DNA of 64,000 nt from Silvimonas soli. Lineage in GTDB: Bacteria; Pseudomonadota; Gammaproteobacteria; Burkholderiales; Chitinibacteraceae. Below, piece after piece: positions 25,876 through 36,142 of this stretch. The notes below the pieces were generated by a model. It ran no database searches and was not told the origin of the DNA. It worked only from the letters and a program-made list of their open reading frames with translations. Position numbers and translations under genes: made by a program. The stretch's first letter is position 1. Every line of letters starts with the position of its first letter. The stretch lies in assembly GCF_030035605.1 (NCBI RefSeq), contig NZ_CP106736.1, forward strand, positions 1,426,001-1,490,000, in the 5' to 3' direction.

Positions 25876-26193
25876 GACGTCGCGCGCAGAGGTTTCAAAC
25901 GGCTCACAGGCGAACCGCAGGGCGGCGAGTATAGCAGAGCAACGCCCCATCCTGACGCGGTGCTTGCCAACCACATGATGAATGATTAGCTCGGCGGACG
26001 ATTTTGCGGCCATGGTGCAGCAGGCTTACGCCCCGGTGCTGCCGCGCTATTCCGGTTGAGCCAGAATCTGCTCGATTCGCGCGATCTCGTCAGCAGAAAA
26101 ATCCAGCCGCGCCAGCGCCACAGCGGAGATAGACGATCTTGTTATCAGAAATGCTTGCGGATACCGACGTGGTGGATTCCATTGAGATTGGAT
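25876..26193. other. Gap between galK and the antiporter, with a gene remnant
   Basis: These 318 bases hold the promoter region of the antiporter and, next to galK, the C-terminal remnant of an aldo/keto reductase (26047-26147, listed separately). Nothing else was recognised. Confidence 0.5.
26047..26147 (-). pseudogene. Remnant of an aldo/keto reductase C-terminus
   Basis: In one minus-strand frame the 33 codons before a TAG at 26047-26049 read ...AVALARLDFSADEIARIEQI... followed by LAQPE. This matches the usual last 20-30 residues of YghZ-type aldo/keto reductases (a conserved ALxxLxFSxxELAxID pattern). No start, no catalytic domain and no ribosome-binding site are present, and the open frame ends shortly upstream, close to the galK stop. 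It is probably what is left after a deletion downstream of galT-galK. Judged from pattern memory only. Confidence 0.42.
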
Positions 26194-27345
26194 TTACAGT
26201 TCGCTGGCACCGGCAGCGGCCTGGCAAACGTAGGTTGTCGCGGGCAAACCGTTGGCATTACGATAGCTTGCAGCTACAGCCACGCGAACTGGTTCCACCA
26301 AGGCATGCGGCACCAGCGCGACCACGCAACCGCCAAAGCCGCCTCCCGTCATGCGCACGCCACCAGCCTCACCGATCACGCTTTTTACCGTGTCTACCAA
26401 TTGATCAATCAGCGGTACGGTAATTTCAAAATCGTCCCGCATCGAGGCGTGCGATTCAGCCATCAACCTGGCAAGCAATGGCACGTCACCAGTGCTGAGC
26501 GCGGCGGCGGCATCCAGCGTGCGCTGGTTTTCGGTGACGATATGGCGCGCACGGCGGAACACCACCGGGTCCAGCTGAGCCTGCGCGGCCAGCAGTTGCG
26601 GCAACGTCACATCGCGCAACGCTTTTACGCCAAAGAATTTTGCGGCAGTTTCGCACTGCTGCCGACGCAGGTTGTATTCGCTACCAACCAGCCCGCGCTG
26701 AATATTGGAGTTCAGAATCAGCACCGATAAATCATCCGGCATCGCTACCGATTGGGTTTGCAGCGACCGGCAATCAATCAGCAAGGCGTGGCCCACCTCG
26801 CCTGAGGCCGAAATCAGCTGGTCCATAATCCCGCAGTGGCAACCGACAAATTCGTTTTCCGCCTTCTGCGCATTCAGCGCGTTTTGCGTGGGCGTCAGTT
26901 CAAGCTGATAGGTCGTTTTGATGGCCTGCCCCACCGCCACCATCAGTGAAGCAGACGAACTCAGCCCGGCGCCTTGCGGGATATCGCCACTGATCACCAT
27001 GTCGATGCCGCCAAACACCAGCCCCTGCTTTTGCAGATACAGGATCGCGCCACGCACATAAGTGGCCCACAAAGCGTCGGGGTGCGGCACTACCGACTCG
27101 TCCAGCGAGAAAATATCGGCCTGGTTGGCATAATCGGCCGCCACCACACGCACGGTGCGATCTTTGCGGGGCGAACAGGCAATCGCTGTGAAATGGTTAA
27201 TGGCGCACGGCAACACAAAGCCATCGTTGTAATCGGTATGTTCGCCGATCAAATTGACGCGGCCGGGCGCTTGAATAATGTGCTGCGGCAGCACGCCAAA
27301 GGTTTCAATAAACATTGCGTTTACGCGGTAGTCCGGGCCAGACAT
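26194..27345 (-). CDS. galK: Galactokinase
   Basis: This 383-residue GHMP kinase phosphorylates galactose at C1. Motifs are the galactokinase signature [19 protein letters not shown] near residue 25, the ATP-binding [15 protein letters not shown] near 120 and [17 protein letters not shown] near 335. The ATG at 27345 overlaps the galT stop (TGATG); the GTG one codon upstream is not needed. It works with GalT in the Leloir pathway. No galE or galM lies in the window. Confidence 0.95.
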   Translation of the reverse strand: MSGPDYRVNAMFIETFGVLPQHIIQAPGRVNLIGEHTDYNDGFVLPCAINHFTAIACSPRKDRTVRVVAADYANQADIFSLDESVVPHPDALWATYVRGAILYLQKQGLVFGGIDMVISGDIPQGAGLSSSASLMVAVGQAIKTTYQLELTPTQNALNAQKAENEFVGCHCGIMDQLISASGEVGHALLIDCRSLQTQSVAMPDDLSVLILNSNIQRGLVGSEYNLRRQQCETAAKFFGVKALRDVTLPQLLAAQAQLDPVVFRRARHIVTENQRTLDAAAALSTGDVPLLARLMAESHASMRDDFEITVPLIDQLVDTVKSVIGEAGGVRMTGGGFGGCVVALVPHALVEPVRVAVAASYRNANGLPATTYVCQAAAGASEL

Positions 27346-28394
27346 CACAACCCCTTTGTATTTTGCAAATAATGCACTTCGGATAATTGTTGCAGCCGTT
27401 CAGCCGCTTGCTCTGGGGTAATGTCGCGCTGGGTTTCGGCCATCATTTCATAGCCGACCATAAACTTGCGCACCGAGGCCGAACGCAGCAGCGGCGGATA
27501 GAAATGCGCGTGCAACTGCCAATGCTGGCCATCGTTGGCAGCGTGTGACGGTGCACCATGCCAGCCCATCGAATACGGAAACGAGGTGTTAAACAGATTG
27601 TCGTAACGCGTGGTCAGCTTTTTGATCACCACTGCCAAGTCCAGCTTTTGCGCCTCGTCCAGTTTGTCCAGATGCGTCACATGCGCTTTGGGCAACAGCA
27701 GCGTTTCAAATGGCCAGGATGCCCAATACGGCACCACGGCGATCCAGTGTTCGGTTTCTACTACCGTGCGGCCGCCATCGGCCTGCTCGCGCCGGGCGTA
27801 GTCGAGCAGCATGGGCGAACCGTGTTCGGCAAACCACGCGGCCTGGTGTTCATCTTCCAGCGCTACTTCGGTCGGCACAAAGTTGCTGGCCCACAATTGG
27901 CCATGCGGATGCGGATTGGAACACCCCATTGCCGCACCCTTGTTCTCGAAAACTTGCACCCATTCCCAGTCAGCCGAGAGTTCGCTGACCTGTTCGCACC
28001 ACACGTCCACCACGTGCCCGAGCGCTTCGAGCGATAACTCCGGCAGCGTTTTGCTGTGATCGGGCGAGAAGCAAATAACGCGGGCGAGGCCTTGTGCGGC
28101 ACCAGCCTGAAACAGCGGGTCCTGGTTAGCCGGGGGCGCCGGAGTGTCTGCCAGCAGCGCGGCAAAGTCGTTGGCGAACACCCAGGTGTTTTGGTAGTCC
28201 GGATTGCGCTCGCCGGTCACCCGATCATTGCCAGGGCACAAGAAACAAGTCGGATCATGTTTAGGCCGAGCCTCAGTGGCTGGCGCATCCAGCGCGCCCT
28301 GCCACGGCCGTTTGGCGCGATGCGGCGACACCAGAACCCAACGCCCGGTCAGCGGGTTATAGCGGCGATGCGGGTGATCTACGGGGTTGAACAT
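27345..28394 (-). CDS. galT: Galactose-1-phosphate uridylyltransferase
   Basis: This 349-residue enzyme exchanges UMP between UDP-glucose and galactose-1-phosphate. The active-site segment [11 protein letters not shown] places the nucleophilic His-Pro-His near residue 165. [25 protein letters not shown] at the N-terminus and [24 protein letters not shown] near 280 are also family marks. AGGAG precedes the ATG at 28394; the longer frame to 28520 is rejected. It is the first gene of galT-galK. Confidence 0.95.
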   Translation of the reverse strand: MFNPVDHPHRRYNPLTGRWVLVSPHRAKRPWQGALDAPATEARPKHDPTCFLCPGNDRVTGERNPDYQNTWVFANDFAALLADTPAPPANQDPLFQAGAAQGLARVICFSPDHSKTLPELSLEALGHVVDVWCEQVSELSADWEWVQVFENKGAAMGCSNPHPHGQLWASNFVPTEVALEDEHQAAWFAEHGSPMLLDYARREQADGGRTVVETEHWIAVVPYWASWPFETLLLPKAHVTHLDKLDEAQKLDLAVVIKKLTTRYDNLFNTSFPYSMGWHGAPSHAANDGQHWQLHAHFYPPLLRSASVRKFMVGYEMMAETQRDITPEQAAERLQQLSEVHYLQNTKGL

Positions 28395-28704
28395 CTGTAC
28401 TCCTGAAGCTTTTATTAACCCTTGCGACCGGTTTCCCGGATGGATTGGCAAGGGCCGCAGAATTTTTGTTTGCACCGGCAAACAGCAGCGCGGATGGGCA
28501 TTGTAGCGCCTAACGCTCAATCATAGATATTATTACTAATAAATTAGTTGTCGTCAGCGGATATCAAAACGTCCGTTCAAACTGGCACACCCGCATGACA
28601 CCTGGCCGCTTGTGATAGATTGCTGCGATTGTTCATGCATGGCAAAACCTGATGAGTCTTTCACTCAAGAATGTCCGCTACTTCATTGCCGTGGCCGAGC
28701 CGTC
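28395..28704. promoter_or_regulatory. Divergent intergenic region between galT and the YnfA gene
   Basis: These 310 bases contain no convincing gene. A perfect palindrome ACTAAT-AA-ATTAGT lies at 28535-28548 inside an AT-rich core, which could be an operator or promoter element for galTK or the divergent gene. None of the CG-centred LacI-type sites seen at 1.6-1.9 kb recur here. Confidence 0.45.
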
Positions 28705-29037
28705 ATGTTCGCGCTGAAAACATTCCTGCTGTTTGCCCTGACTGCCCTGGCGGAAATCGTCGGTTGTTATCTGCCATGGTTATGGCTGCGCAAAGATGCG
28801 CCGATATGGTTATTGATCCCCGCCGCGTTCAGCCTGGCCTTGTTTGCATGGCTGCTGACCTTGCATCCGGCGGGCGCGGGCAGGACTTATGCTGCCTATG
28901 GCGGGGTGTATGTGGCAGCTGCCCTTGGCTGGATGTGGGCCGTAGAAGGTGTGCGGCCGGACCGTTGGGATTGCCTTGGTGCAGCAGTTACGCTGCTGGG
29001 GATGGCAATTATTTTCTTTGCGCCACGTGGGGCGTAA
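28705..29037 (+). CDS. ynfA: YnfA family (UPF0060) small membrane protein
   Basis: This 110-residue protein has four predicted helices, resembling a half-size drug/metabolite transporter. Family signatures are [38 protein letters not shown] and [16 protein letters not shown]. The start at 28705 was chosen because [10 protein letters not shown] is the normal N-terminus. Its function is not established. The gene converges on the Zur-type gene with only 12 bases between the stops. Confidence 0.9.
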   Translation: MFALKTFLLFALTALAEIVGCYLPWLWLRKDAPIWLLIPAAFSLALFAWLLTLHPAGAGRTYAAYGGVYVAAALGWMWAVEGVRPDRWDCLGAAVTLLGMAIIFFAPRGA

Positions 29038-29049
29038 ACCGCAACCGGA

Positions 29050-29532
29050 TCAATTGTGCCGATGCGGGTGCATGTGCTCATGCTGGCAGGTGGCGCCGGT
29101 TGCCTGGCATTCATTGCAAAACGCTTTGACTTCCAGATGCTGAGGCACCGCGCCAAAGCCGTTTTCGCCCAACAAGCGGGTAAAGAAGAACTCGCAATCG
29201 TCGCCGCGCGCCTCGGCGACCTTGCCGCAACACGGGCAGATGATAAACAACGTCTGCGCCGCATGATCGTGCTGCTGGCAGGCAACGTAGCCATTGACCA
29301 CTTCCAGCCGGTGCACCAGTCCTTCAGTTTCCAGAAATTCCAGCGCGCGATAGATGGTGGGCGGGGTGAGTGATGCAATGCCCGGGCGCAACGCTTCGAG
29401 CAAATCGTAGGCTTTGCTGTAGCCGGGTTGATCGGCAATGCGCTCCAGCACTTGCCGCCGGATAGTGGTCAAGCGAGTGCCATGCTCGCGGCAGCGATCT
29501 TCAGCGTAATCGAGAAATTCTTGTGTATTCAT
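29050..29532 (-). CDS. zur: Fur-family regulator, probably Zur
   Basis: This 160-residue metalloregulator has the Fur-family winged helix (RLTTIRRQVLERIADQPGYSKAYDLL and PPTIYRALEFLETEGLVHR) and metal-binding CPCCGKVAEA with FCNECQ. This composition, with little similarity to the HHDH box of Fur, points to Zur, the zinc-responsive repressor. The C-terminus is unusual: after FCNECQATGATC it ends HEHMHPHRHN, a His-rich tail with extra potential metal ligands. The ATG at 29532 matches the usual Zur N-terminus; the longer frame to 29694 is rejected. Confidence 0.85.
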   Translation of the reverse strand: MNTQEFLDYAEDRCREHGTRLTTIRRQVLERIADQPGYSKAYDLLEALRPGIASLTPPTIYRALEFLETEGLVHRLEVVNGYVACQQHDHAAQTLFIICPCCGKVAEARGDDCEFFFTRLLGENGFGAVPQHLEVKAFCNECQATGATCQHEHMHPHRHN

Positions 29533-29655
29533 AGGCCTGCATTGGGGTGACAGCAGGCACAAGCAGTGCCCGCATGGGCTTGATTCTAACCCATCTAGTG
29601 GCCCACGACTGCGCTGGCGTACTCCGGTCATGGCGTTTCCCGGTCTATGCAGCCA

Positions 29656-29683
29656 AGAAAAAACGGCGCCTGTTGCGCCGTCT
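29656..29683 (-). terminator. Rho-independent terminator after the secreted protein gene
   Basis: Perfect 7-base stem ACGGCGC / GCGCCGT with a 5-base loop. On the minus strand it is followed by TTTTTT, 25 bases past the stop at 29708. Confidence 0.85.
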
Positions 29684-29707
29684 TTGGTCACCACTGCGCG
29701 CAGCGGT

Positions 29708-30349
29708 TTACTGCAATGGAATCACTTTGACGTCTGCATCCGCAGCAGCCGGTGCCGGAGTGGCGCTGGCCGGGCAATTTGCGCCAGCTTGGTTGCAGTT
29801 GACCAGAGTGAAGATATTCCAGTTGCGCGTTGCATCTTTAACCCGACCGCTGGCCCGCTGTATCTCACCAGTAGCAGGCGTATAGGCGATGCTCGATTGC
29901 TCGACAAACTGGATGCTGCCCTGTTTGGATGCCAGTTCCTGGCGTACTTTGATATCAAACCGCATGTCCTGCCCTGGCGGCACCAACCCTTGCGGCATGG
30001 CATGAAAACGCATTTGTGCCGGACCAGCGTCGTAGCCGTTCTTGCCGGTAAAGGTAATCACTTGCTCATTCTTCCAGTCTGGCTTGTCGCCCAGCACCTT
30101 CGGAAACATGGTCGGGGCCTGCATCGCCGAACGCGGGCCATCCAGCAAAAAAGTGGCGCAATCGTCGTCCGCCTGCCAACTCCAGTAACTACCGAGATCA
30201 ACCTTGTGCAAGGTGATATAGCGGGTCGGGGCGGACTGGCCCGATACGGCGATATCACACTTCAAATGCTGATCACCCTCGGCGGCCCAGACGTGGGACA
30301 ACGGCAACAATGCAAGCATTGCAATAAGGGGCAGATGGCGGGCGGTCAT
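29708..30349 (-). CDS. Secreted protein of unknown function
   Basis: This 213-residue protein has a Sec signal (MTARHLPLIAMLALLPLSHVWA) and a beta-rich mature domain with scattered cysteines (HLKCDIAV, DDDCATF, NCNQAGANCPAS). Its C-terminus is Ala/Pro-rich. AAGGAA lies before the ATG. I do not recognise a family; the four cysteines suggest two disulfides in the periplasm. A strong terminator follows. Confidence 0.75.
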   Translation of the reverse strand: MTARHLPLIAMLALLPLSHVWAAEGDQHLKCDIAVSGQSAPTRYITLHKVDLGSYWSWQADDDCATFLLDGPRSAMQAPTMFPKVLGDKPDWKNEQVITFTGKNGYDAGPAQMRFHAMPQGLVPPGQDMRFDIKVRQELASKQGSIQFVEQSSIAYTPATGEIQRASGRVKDATRNWNIFTLVNCNQAGANCPASATPAPAAADADVKVIPLQ

Positions 30350-30608
30350 GACTTTTCCTTGTTATGGGGTGAGCTGGTTTTGCGCATTCTAGCCAGGCCC
30401 GGCGCACTTTGTGCAAACCGCAGCGCTGGTGTTTTTACAGGGCCGTGGCCCGTTTCGGCACAAATGTGAATGAAAGCCCTTTGAAAGACAATGGGATATC
30501 GCTAGACTGCCCGTTCGATCTTGATCCGGATCGAAGCACGCTCCGGACATCAATGGCAGGCGTTGCTATCAACAACCGGCGCAGCCGCAGCAATCAAAAC
30601 AGGACAGC

Positions 30609-31346
30609 ATGATCAATCCCAACAACAAACCCGTCGGCGTGGTGGATGACGTCGAAGCCCTGCGCATTGTTTCCGATGCCGTTCTCAAACTGTGGGACAC
30701 CGTGGATGACCTCTCCCGCCTGCGCCCGGCTCACACTGATCAATACCACGTCACCATTTTTGGCTCGGCCCGCATTCAGGAAGACACGCCATCGTACGAA
30801 GCGGTGAAACAGTTGGCATCGCAACTGGCGGCAATGGGTTGTCGCATTGTTACCGGCGGCGGCCCTGGCCTGATGCAAGCGGCCAACGAAGGCGCGCGCC
30901 AGGCCAAGCCCGATGATCCGGAAGCCTCCGTTGGCATCCGCGTTGATCTGGATTTCGAACAACACGTGAATGACTTCGTGGGCCGCGTGTACGAGCACAA
31001 GACATTTTTCTCGCGCCTGCATCACTTCGTCGCCCGTTCCAACGCCTTCATCGTGACTGAAGGCGGCGTGGGGACGCTGCTGGAATTGTCGATGATCTGG
31101 CAGCTACTTCAAGTGCGCAAACTGTATGACACCCCGCTAATTCTCATCGGCGACATGTGGCACGGTCTGGTCGATTGGGCGCAGTTGAACATGGTGGACA
31201 ACGGCGCTGCCCTGGCCAGCCCGCGTGATATGCAGATTCCGGTGGTGGTGGACAGCATTGAAGACGCCGTGCAGTTGATTCGTGAGCATCACGCCAAGTG
31301 GCTGGATGTGGGCAAGTCGCTGGAGCCGGTGACGGCGCGGCCATAA
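30609..31346 (+). CDS. LOG family (TIGR00730) Rossmann-fold protein
   Basis: This 245-residue protein has the paired LOG motifs GGGPGLMQAANEGA near residue 82 and TEGGVGTLLELSMIWQ near 150, in place of the more common PGGxGTxxE. Such proteins are nucleotide 5'-monophosphate phosphoribohydrolases, in some organisms cytokinin-activating, or are structural relatives. The variant Glu at the first position of the second motif matches a bacterial subgroup with long N-termini (DDVEALRIVSDAVLKLWDTVDDLSR). Substrate is unknown. AGGA lies just upstream of the ATG. Confidence 0.85.
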   Translation: MINPNNKPVGVVDDVEALRIVSDAVLKLWDTVDDLSRLRPAHTDQYHVTIFGSARIQEDTPSYEAVKQLASQLAAMGCRIVTGGGPGLMQAANEGARQAKPDDPEASVGIRVDLDFEQHVNDFVGRVYEHKTFFSRLHHFVARSNAFIVTEGGVGTLLELSMIWQLLQVRKLYDTPLILIGDMWHGLVDWAQLNMVDNGAALASPRDMQIPVVVDSIEDAVQLIREHHAKWLDVGKSLEPVTARP

Positions 31347-31360
31347 ATCGCAAATAGAGT

Positions 31361-31476
31361 CGTAGCCCGGATGAGGCGTGAGCGAGAATCCGGGGTTGCG
31401 ATGTCTCAATGAGCCACCGCGTTGGTCCTTCCCCATGCCGCGCCCCGGATTCTCACTTCGTTTCATCCGGGCTACG
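31361..31476. repeat. REP-like long inverted repeat
   Basis: Two arms (31361-31395 and 31443-31476) flank a 47-base centre. The outer 14 bases are perfectly complementary (CGTAGCCCGGATGA / TCATCCGGGCTACG), as are 12 inner bases (GAGAATCCGGGG / CCCCGGATTCTC). The type GTAGCCCGGATGARGC...AATCCGGGG is common in proteobacterial intergenic repeats. It sits just after the LOG gene stop and may protect or terminate its mRNA. Confidence 0.75.
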
Positions 31477-31494
31477 AATATTGCCTGCAGCACC

Positions 31495-31537
31495 AGAAAA
31501 AAACGGCCGCGAAATCAAATTCGCGACCGTTTTTTTA
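31495..31537. terminator. Bidirectional terminator between the LOG gene and argS
   Basis: Hairpin with arms CGG.CGCGAA and TTCGCG.CCG, flanked by an A-run on one side and T-run on the other, so it can end transcription from both convergent genes. It lies 40 bases past the argS stop. Confidence 0.8.
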
Positions 31538-31576
31538 CGTGCGGGTGATCCGCACACCAAGACTGCTTGCTGAGAG

Positions 31577-33295
<1,719 letters not shown>

Positions 33296-33397
33296 TTACT
33301 GGTATCCGGGAAAAATAGAATCGCAAAACGCGTATTGTAGCAAACATGAAGCCATCAGCCGCGCCATGCAGGCTACGGCAGCCTGGCGGTGAGGTCG

Positions 33398-35890
33398 TCA
33401 GCCTGCCAGCGGGTGTTCGCCTTCCGGCGGGGCCGGTTGCTGGCGCGGCAGCGTAAAGCGAAAGCGCGCGCCACCCTCTTCACGATTGGCGGCAACAATC
33501 ACCCCGCCATGCGCTTCGACGATTTCCCGACAAATCGCCAGACCCAAGCCAGAACTGCCTGGCGTGTTCAGGCCGCTACCCTGCACAAACTTCTCAAAGA
33601 TGCGCTCCAGGTCATCTTGGGCAATGGCCGGGCCGTCGTTCTCTACCAGCGTCACCAGCAGATCACCCTCGGCGTAAACCGTCACGGCGATTTCGCCATC
33701 TTCCGGACTGAAGCGAATGGCATTGGAGACCAGATTGCGTAGCACCTGCGCCACGCGTGACGCATCGCAATCGAGCAGATCGTCTGGCGGCACGCGTGGC
33801 ACCAGGCTGATCCGTTTACGGCTGGCCAGTGGCTCAAGTTCAGTGATCACGCCCTCGATAATCCGCCCCAACGCATGTTGCGACAGGTGGTAATCCATCT
33901 TGCCCGACTCCAGTTTGGCAATGTCGAGCAGGTCGTTCACCATGCCCAACAAACGCTCACCAGACTGGATGATATTGTCAAAATAACGGCGCAGTTTCTC
34001 GGGTTTGGCCGTTTCTGCCTTGTCCTGACCGATGCGGGCAAAGCTGAGAATGGCGTGCATCGGCGTGCGCAATTCATGCGAAATATTCGATACAAACTGG
34101 GTTTTGGCCCGATTGGCCGCATTGGCCCGATCCCGCGCACCGCGTAGATCGGCGGTCTGGGCGGCGACGATGTCTTGCAAGTGGTCGCGCGCGTTACGCA
34201 GTTCGCCCTCGGTGAGTTTCAGCGCAGTGATATCGCGCACCAGCCACAGCACGTGGGCGTTGTTCTGCTGCGGCAGCGGCAAGATCAGCGCCTCAAACCA
34301 GCGCTCACCTTCGACCAGTTCTGCCTCGTATACCATGCGCTGCGCCCGGCCCGATTGCAGCGCGATTTCCAGCGCCATGCGACCACCGTCGATTACGCTG
34401 TTGGGCATGGTATGAAAAATCGAGTGCCCGACCGGATCACCTTCAAACAAGCGCGTGGTGTTGCCAAAGGCATCCTGCACAACGCTATTGGCATCCACCA
34501 CAAAGACCGGATCGGGCAGAATTTGCGACAGCCCGGCCAGGCGCGTGGCGGTGATACGGGCAGTCTCGGCCTCACGCGCCAGGTCTCCGGCCGCCTGGAC
34601 CAGTTGCCGGTCACGCTCGCCCACGCGGCGCACCATCATTTCAAACCCACGCGCCACCCGGCCAAATTCATCATTGCGCTGAGTGCTTGGCAGCGAAATA
34701 TCGTAGTTGCCATCAGCCACCCGCGCCTCAGCCACCGCCAGTTCAGACAGCGGCTCGGCCACCAGCTTGCGTAGCACGCTCCACAAAATCAGCAGTTCCA
34801 CCAGCAACGACAAAGCGCCCAGAATCAGCACATACCGCGCATTGGCGCCGGCAATACTGGATAAACGGGATGACGGATAAACCACGATCAGCCGCCAGTC
34901 CGGGCCATGGATGCGCCCTACACCAAGCTGGAACTTGCCATCGGAGGTTTCTACCACCTGGGCGTTCGCGGTCACAGACAGCGCGGTGCGCACAATGCTT
35001 TGCAGTTCCGGATCATGCAGATGCGATACATCCAGCTTGCCGCCCGCCAGCTGGATTTCTTTGCCAAGGCGCGGATGGGCAATCAGTTGCCCGTCACTGC
35101 GCACGATCACGTTGTAGGTGCCGGCGAGGTGGTCATTCGCGGTGCGATGAACCAGATCATCAATCACGATATCCTGGCCCGCCGTACCCACCCAGCGCCC
35201 TTTGTAATCAGCAGGAGTGACGTGGGAGATCATCCATTTGTGCGCGCCATCATCGAAATAGACGGTGGTCCAGAACGGGCGGCGCGAAGGATTACTCTGT
35301 GCGGTGGATCGCCACACGGTTTCGTATTCATAGATATTGGTGGCGGGCGAGGTCGACTGGCTCCAGTCCACAAATGGCGCGTAATTGAGCGACATCTGTT
35401 CTGGCATATTGATAAAGCTGTCGAGAAAACGATTGGTGGTCAGCGGCCCCCATTCGGTCAACAACTGCCACGCGGTTACAACGCGGCGCTGGAACTCTGG
35501 CGTGAGGGGGACATCGTTGCGGATAAACAGCGTGGCTTTGTGCTGGTAGTCACTGACTTCGGGCCGCACCCGCACCACGCCATCTTTACCCGCCGCAAAC
35601 AGGGCGTTGAACTGGGCTCGCGGGTCGGTATTTTCTGCCAGCGCCAACCGTCGCAGATACTCGTTGGCGATCATTTTTGTTTGCGTTTCCGCCAGCAAAA
35701 ACTGTTCGCTTTCGCCATCGGCACGCGCTTGCACGTAGTTGCGCAAACCATCCCGCAAGCTGTCTTCCAGGCTGGCATAAAAATGCCAATACGCCGCCAG
35801 CGTAATCAACAAAATGACCGCAGCAATACGCAGGCCCATGCGAATGAGGGCGCGACGGGTGAGCGTTGTGCGCACCGGCTGCAGCGGCAT
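33398..35890 (-). CDS. Membrane sensor histidine kinase (dCache, HAMP, PAS, HisKA, HATPase)
   Basis: This 830-residue kinase starts with a cytoplasmic stub and a membrane helix (GLRIAAVILLITLAAYWHFY). A periplasmic dCache-like sensor follows to about residue 355, then a second helix (YVLILGALSLLVELLILWS), HAMP, PAS (LPDPVFVVDANSVVQDAFG) and the HisKA box with His605 in SNISHELRTPMHAIL. The HATPase domain has LRNLVSNAIRFSP and SSGLGLAICREIVEAHGG. There is no receiver domain and no response regulator nearby, so it is an orphan kinase. The start at 35890 has AGGA upstream; the longer frame to 36049 is rejected. Confidence 0.9.
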   Translation of the reverse strand: MPLQPVRTTLTRRALIRMGLRIAAVILLITLAAYWHFYASLEDSLRDGLRNYVQARADGESEQFLLAETQTKMIANEYLRRLALAENTDPRAQFNALFAAGKDGVVRVRPEVSDYQHKATLFIRNDVPLTPEFQRRVVTAWQLLTEWGPLTTNRFLDSFINMPEQMSLNYAPFVDWSQSTSPATNIYEYETVWRSTAQSNPSRRPFWTTVYFDDGAHKWMISHVTPADYKGRWVGTAGQDIVIDDLVHRTANDHLAGTYNVIVRSDGQLIAHPRLGKEIQLAGGKLDVSHLHDPELQSIVRTALSVTANAQVVETSDGKFQLGVGRIHGPDWRLIVVYPSSRLSSIAGANARYVLILGALSLLVELLILWSVLRKLVAEPLSELAVAEARVADGNYDISLPSTQRNDEFGRVARGFEMMVRRVGERDRQLVQAAGDLAREAETARITATRLAGLSQILPDPVFVVDANSVVQDAFGNTTRLFEGDPVGHSIFHTMPNSVIDGGRMALEIALQSGRAQRMVYEAELVEGERWFEALILPLPQQNNAHVLWLVRDITALKLTEGELRNARDHLQDIVAAQTADLRGARDRANAANRAKTQFVSNISHELRTPMHAILSFARIGQDKAETAKPEKLRRYFDNIIQSGERLLGMVNDLLDIAKLESGKMDYHLSQHALGRIIEGVITELEPLASRKRISLVPRVPPDDLLDCDASRVAQVLRNLVSNAIRFSPEDGEIAVTVYAEGDLLVTLVENDGPAIAQDDLERIFEKFVQGSGLNTPGSSGLGLAICREIVEAHGGVIVAANREEGGARFRFTLPRQQPAPPEGEHPLAG

Positions 35891-36142
35891 TATGTCCTGC
35901 CTAAATGAGGGGTTAGGTGGATCAACATTTTTGTTTTGTTTGTAAACCAGGTTGTTATTATTAAAATCGTCTGTACGCGCTGCAAAAGCAACCGCTAATA
36001 CGCAACAGACACAATGAGATACCTGCGGTCGAGGGGATATCTGGCTCAACCCTGGCCCGAGCTACCTTGCCGCTCCTACTTCTTTTATCGCTGTTTTCAC
36101 CGGAACAGCCCCCGCCTGTGTTCCGTTTAAAGTCGCCAGCAT

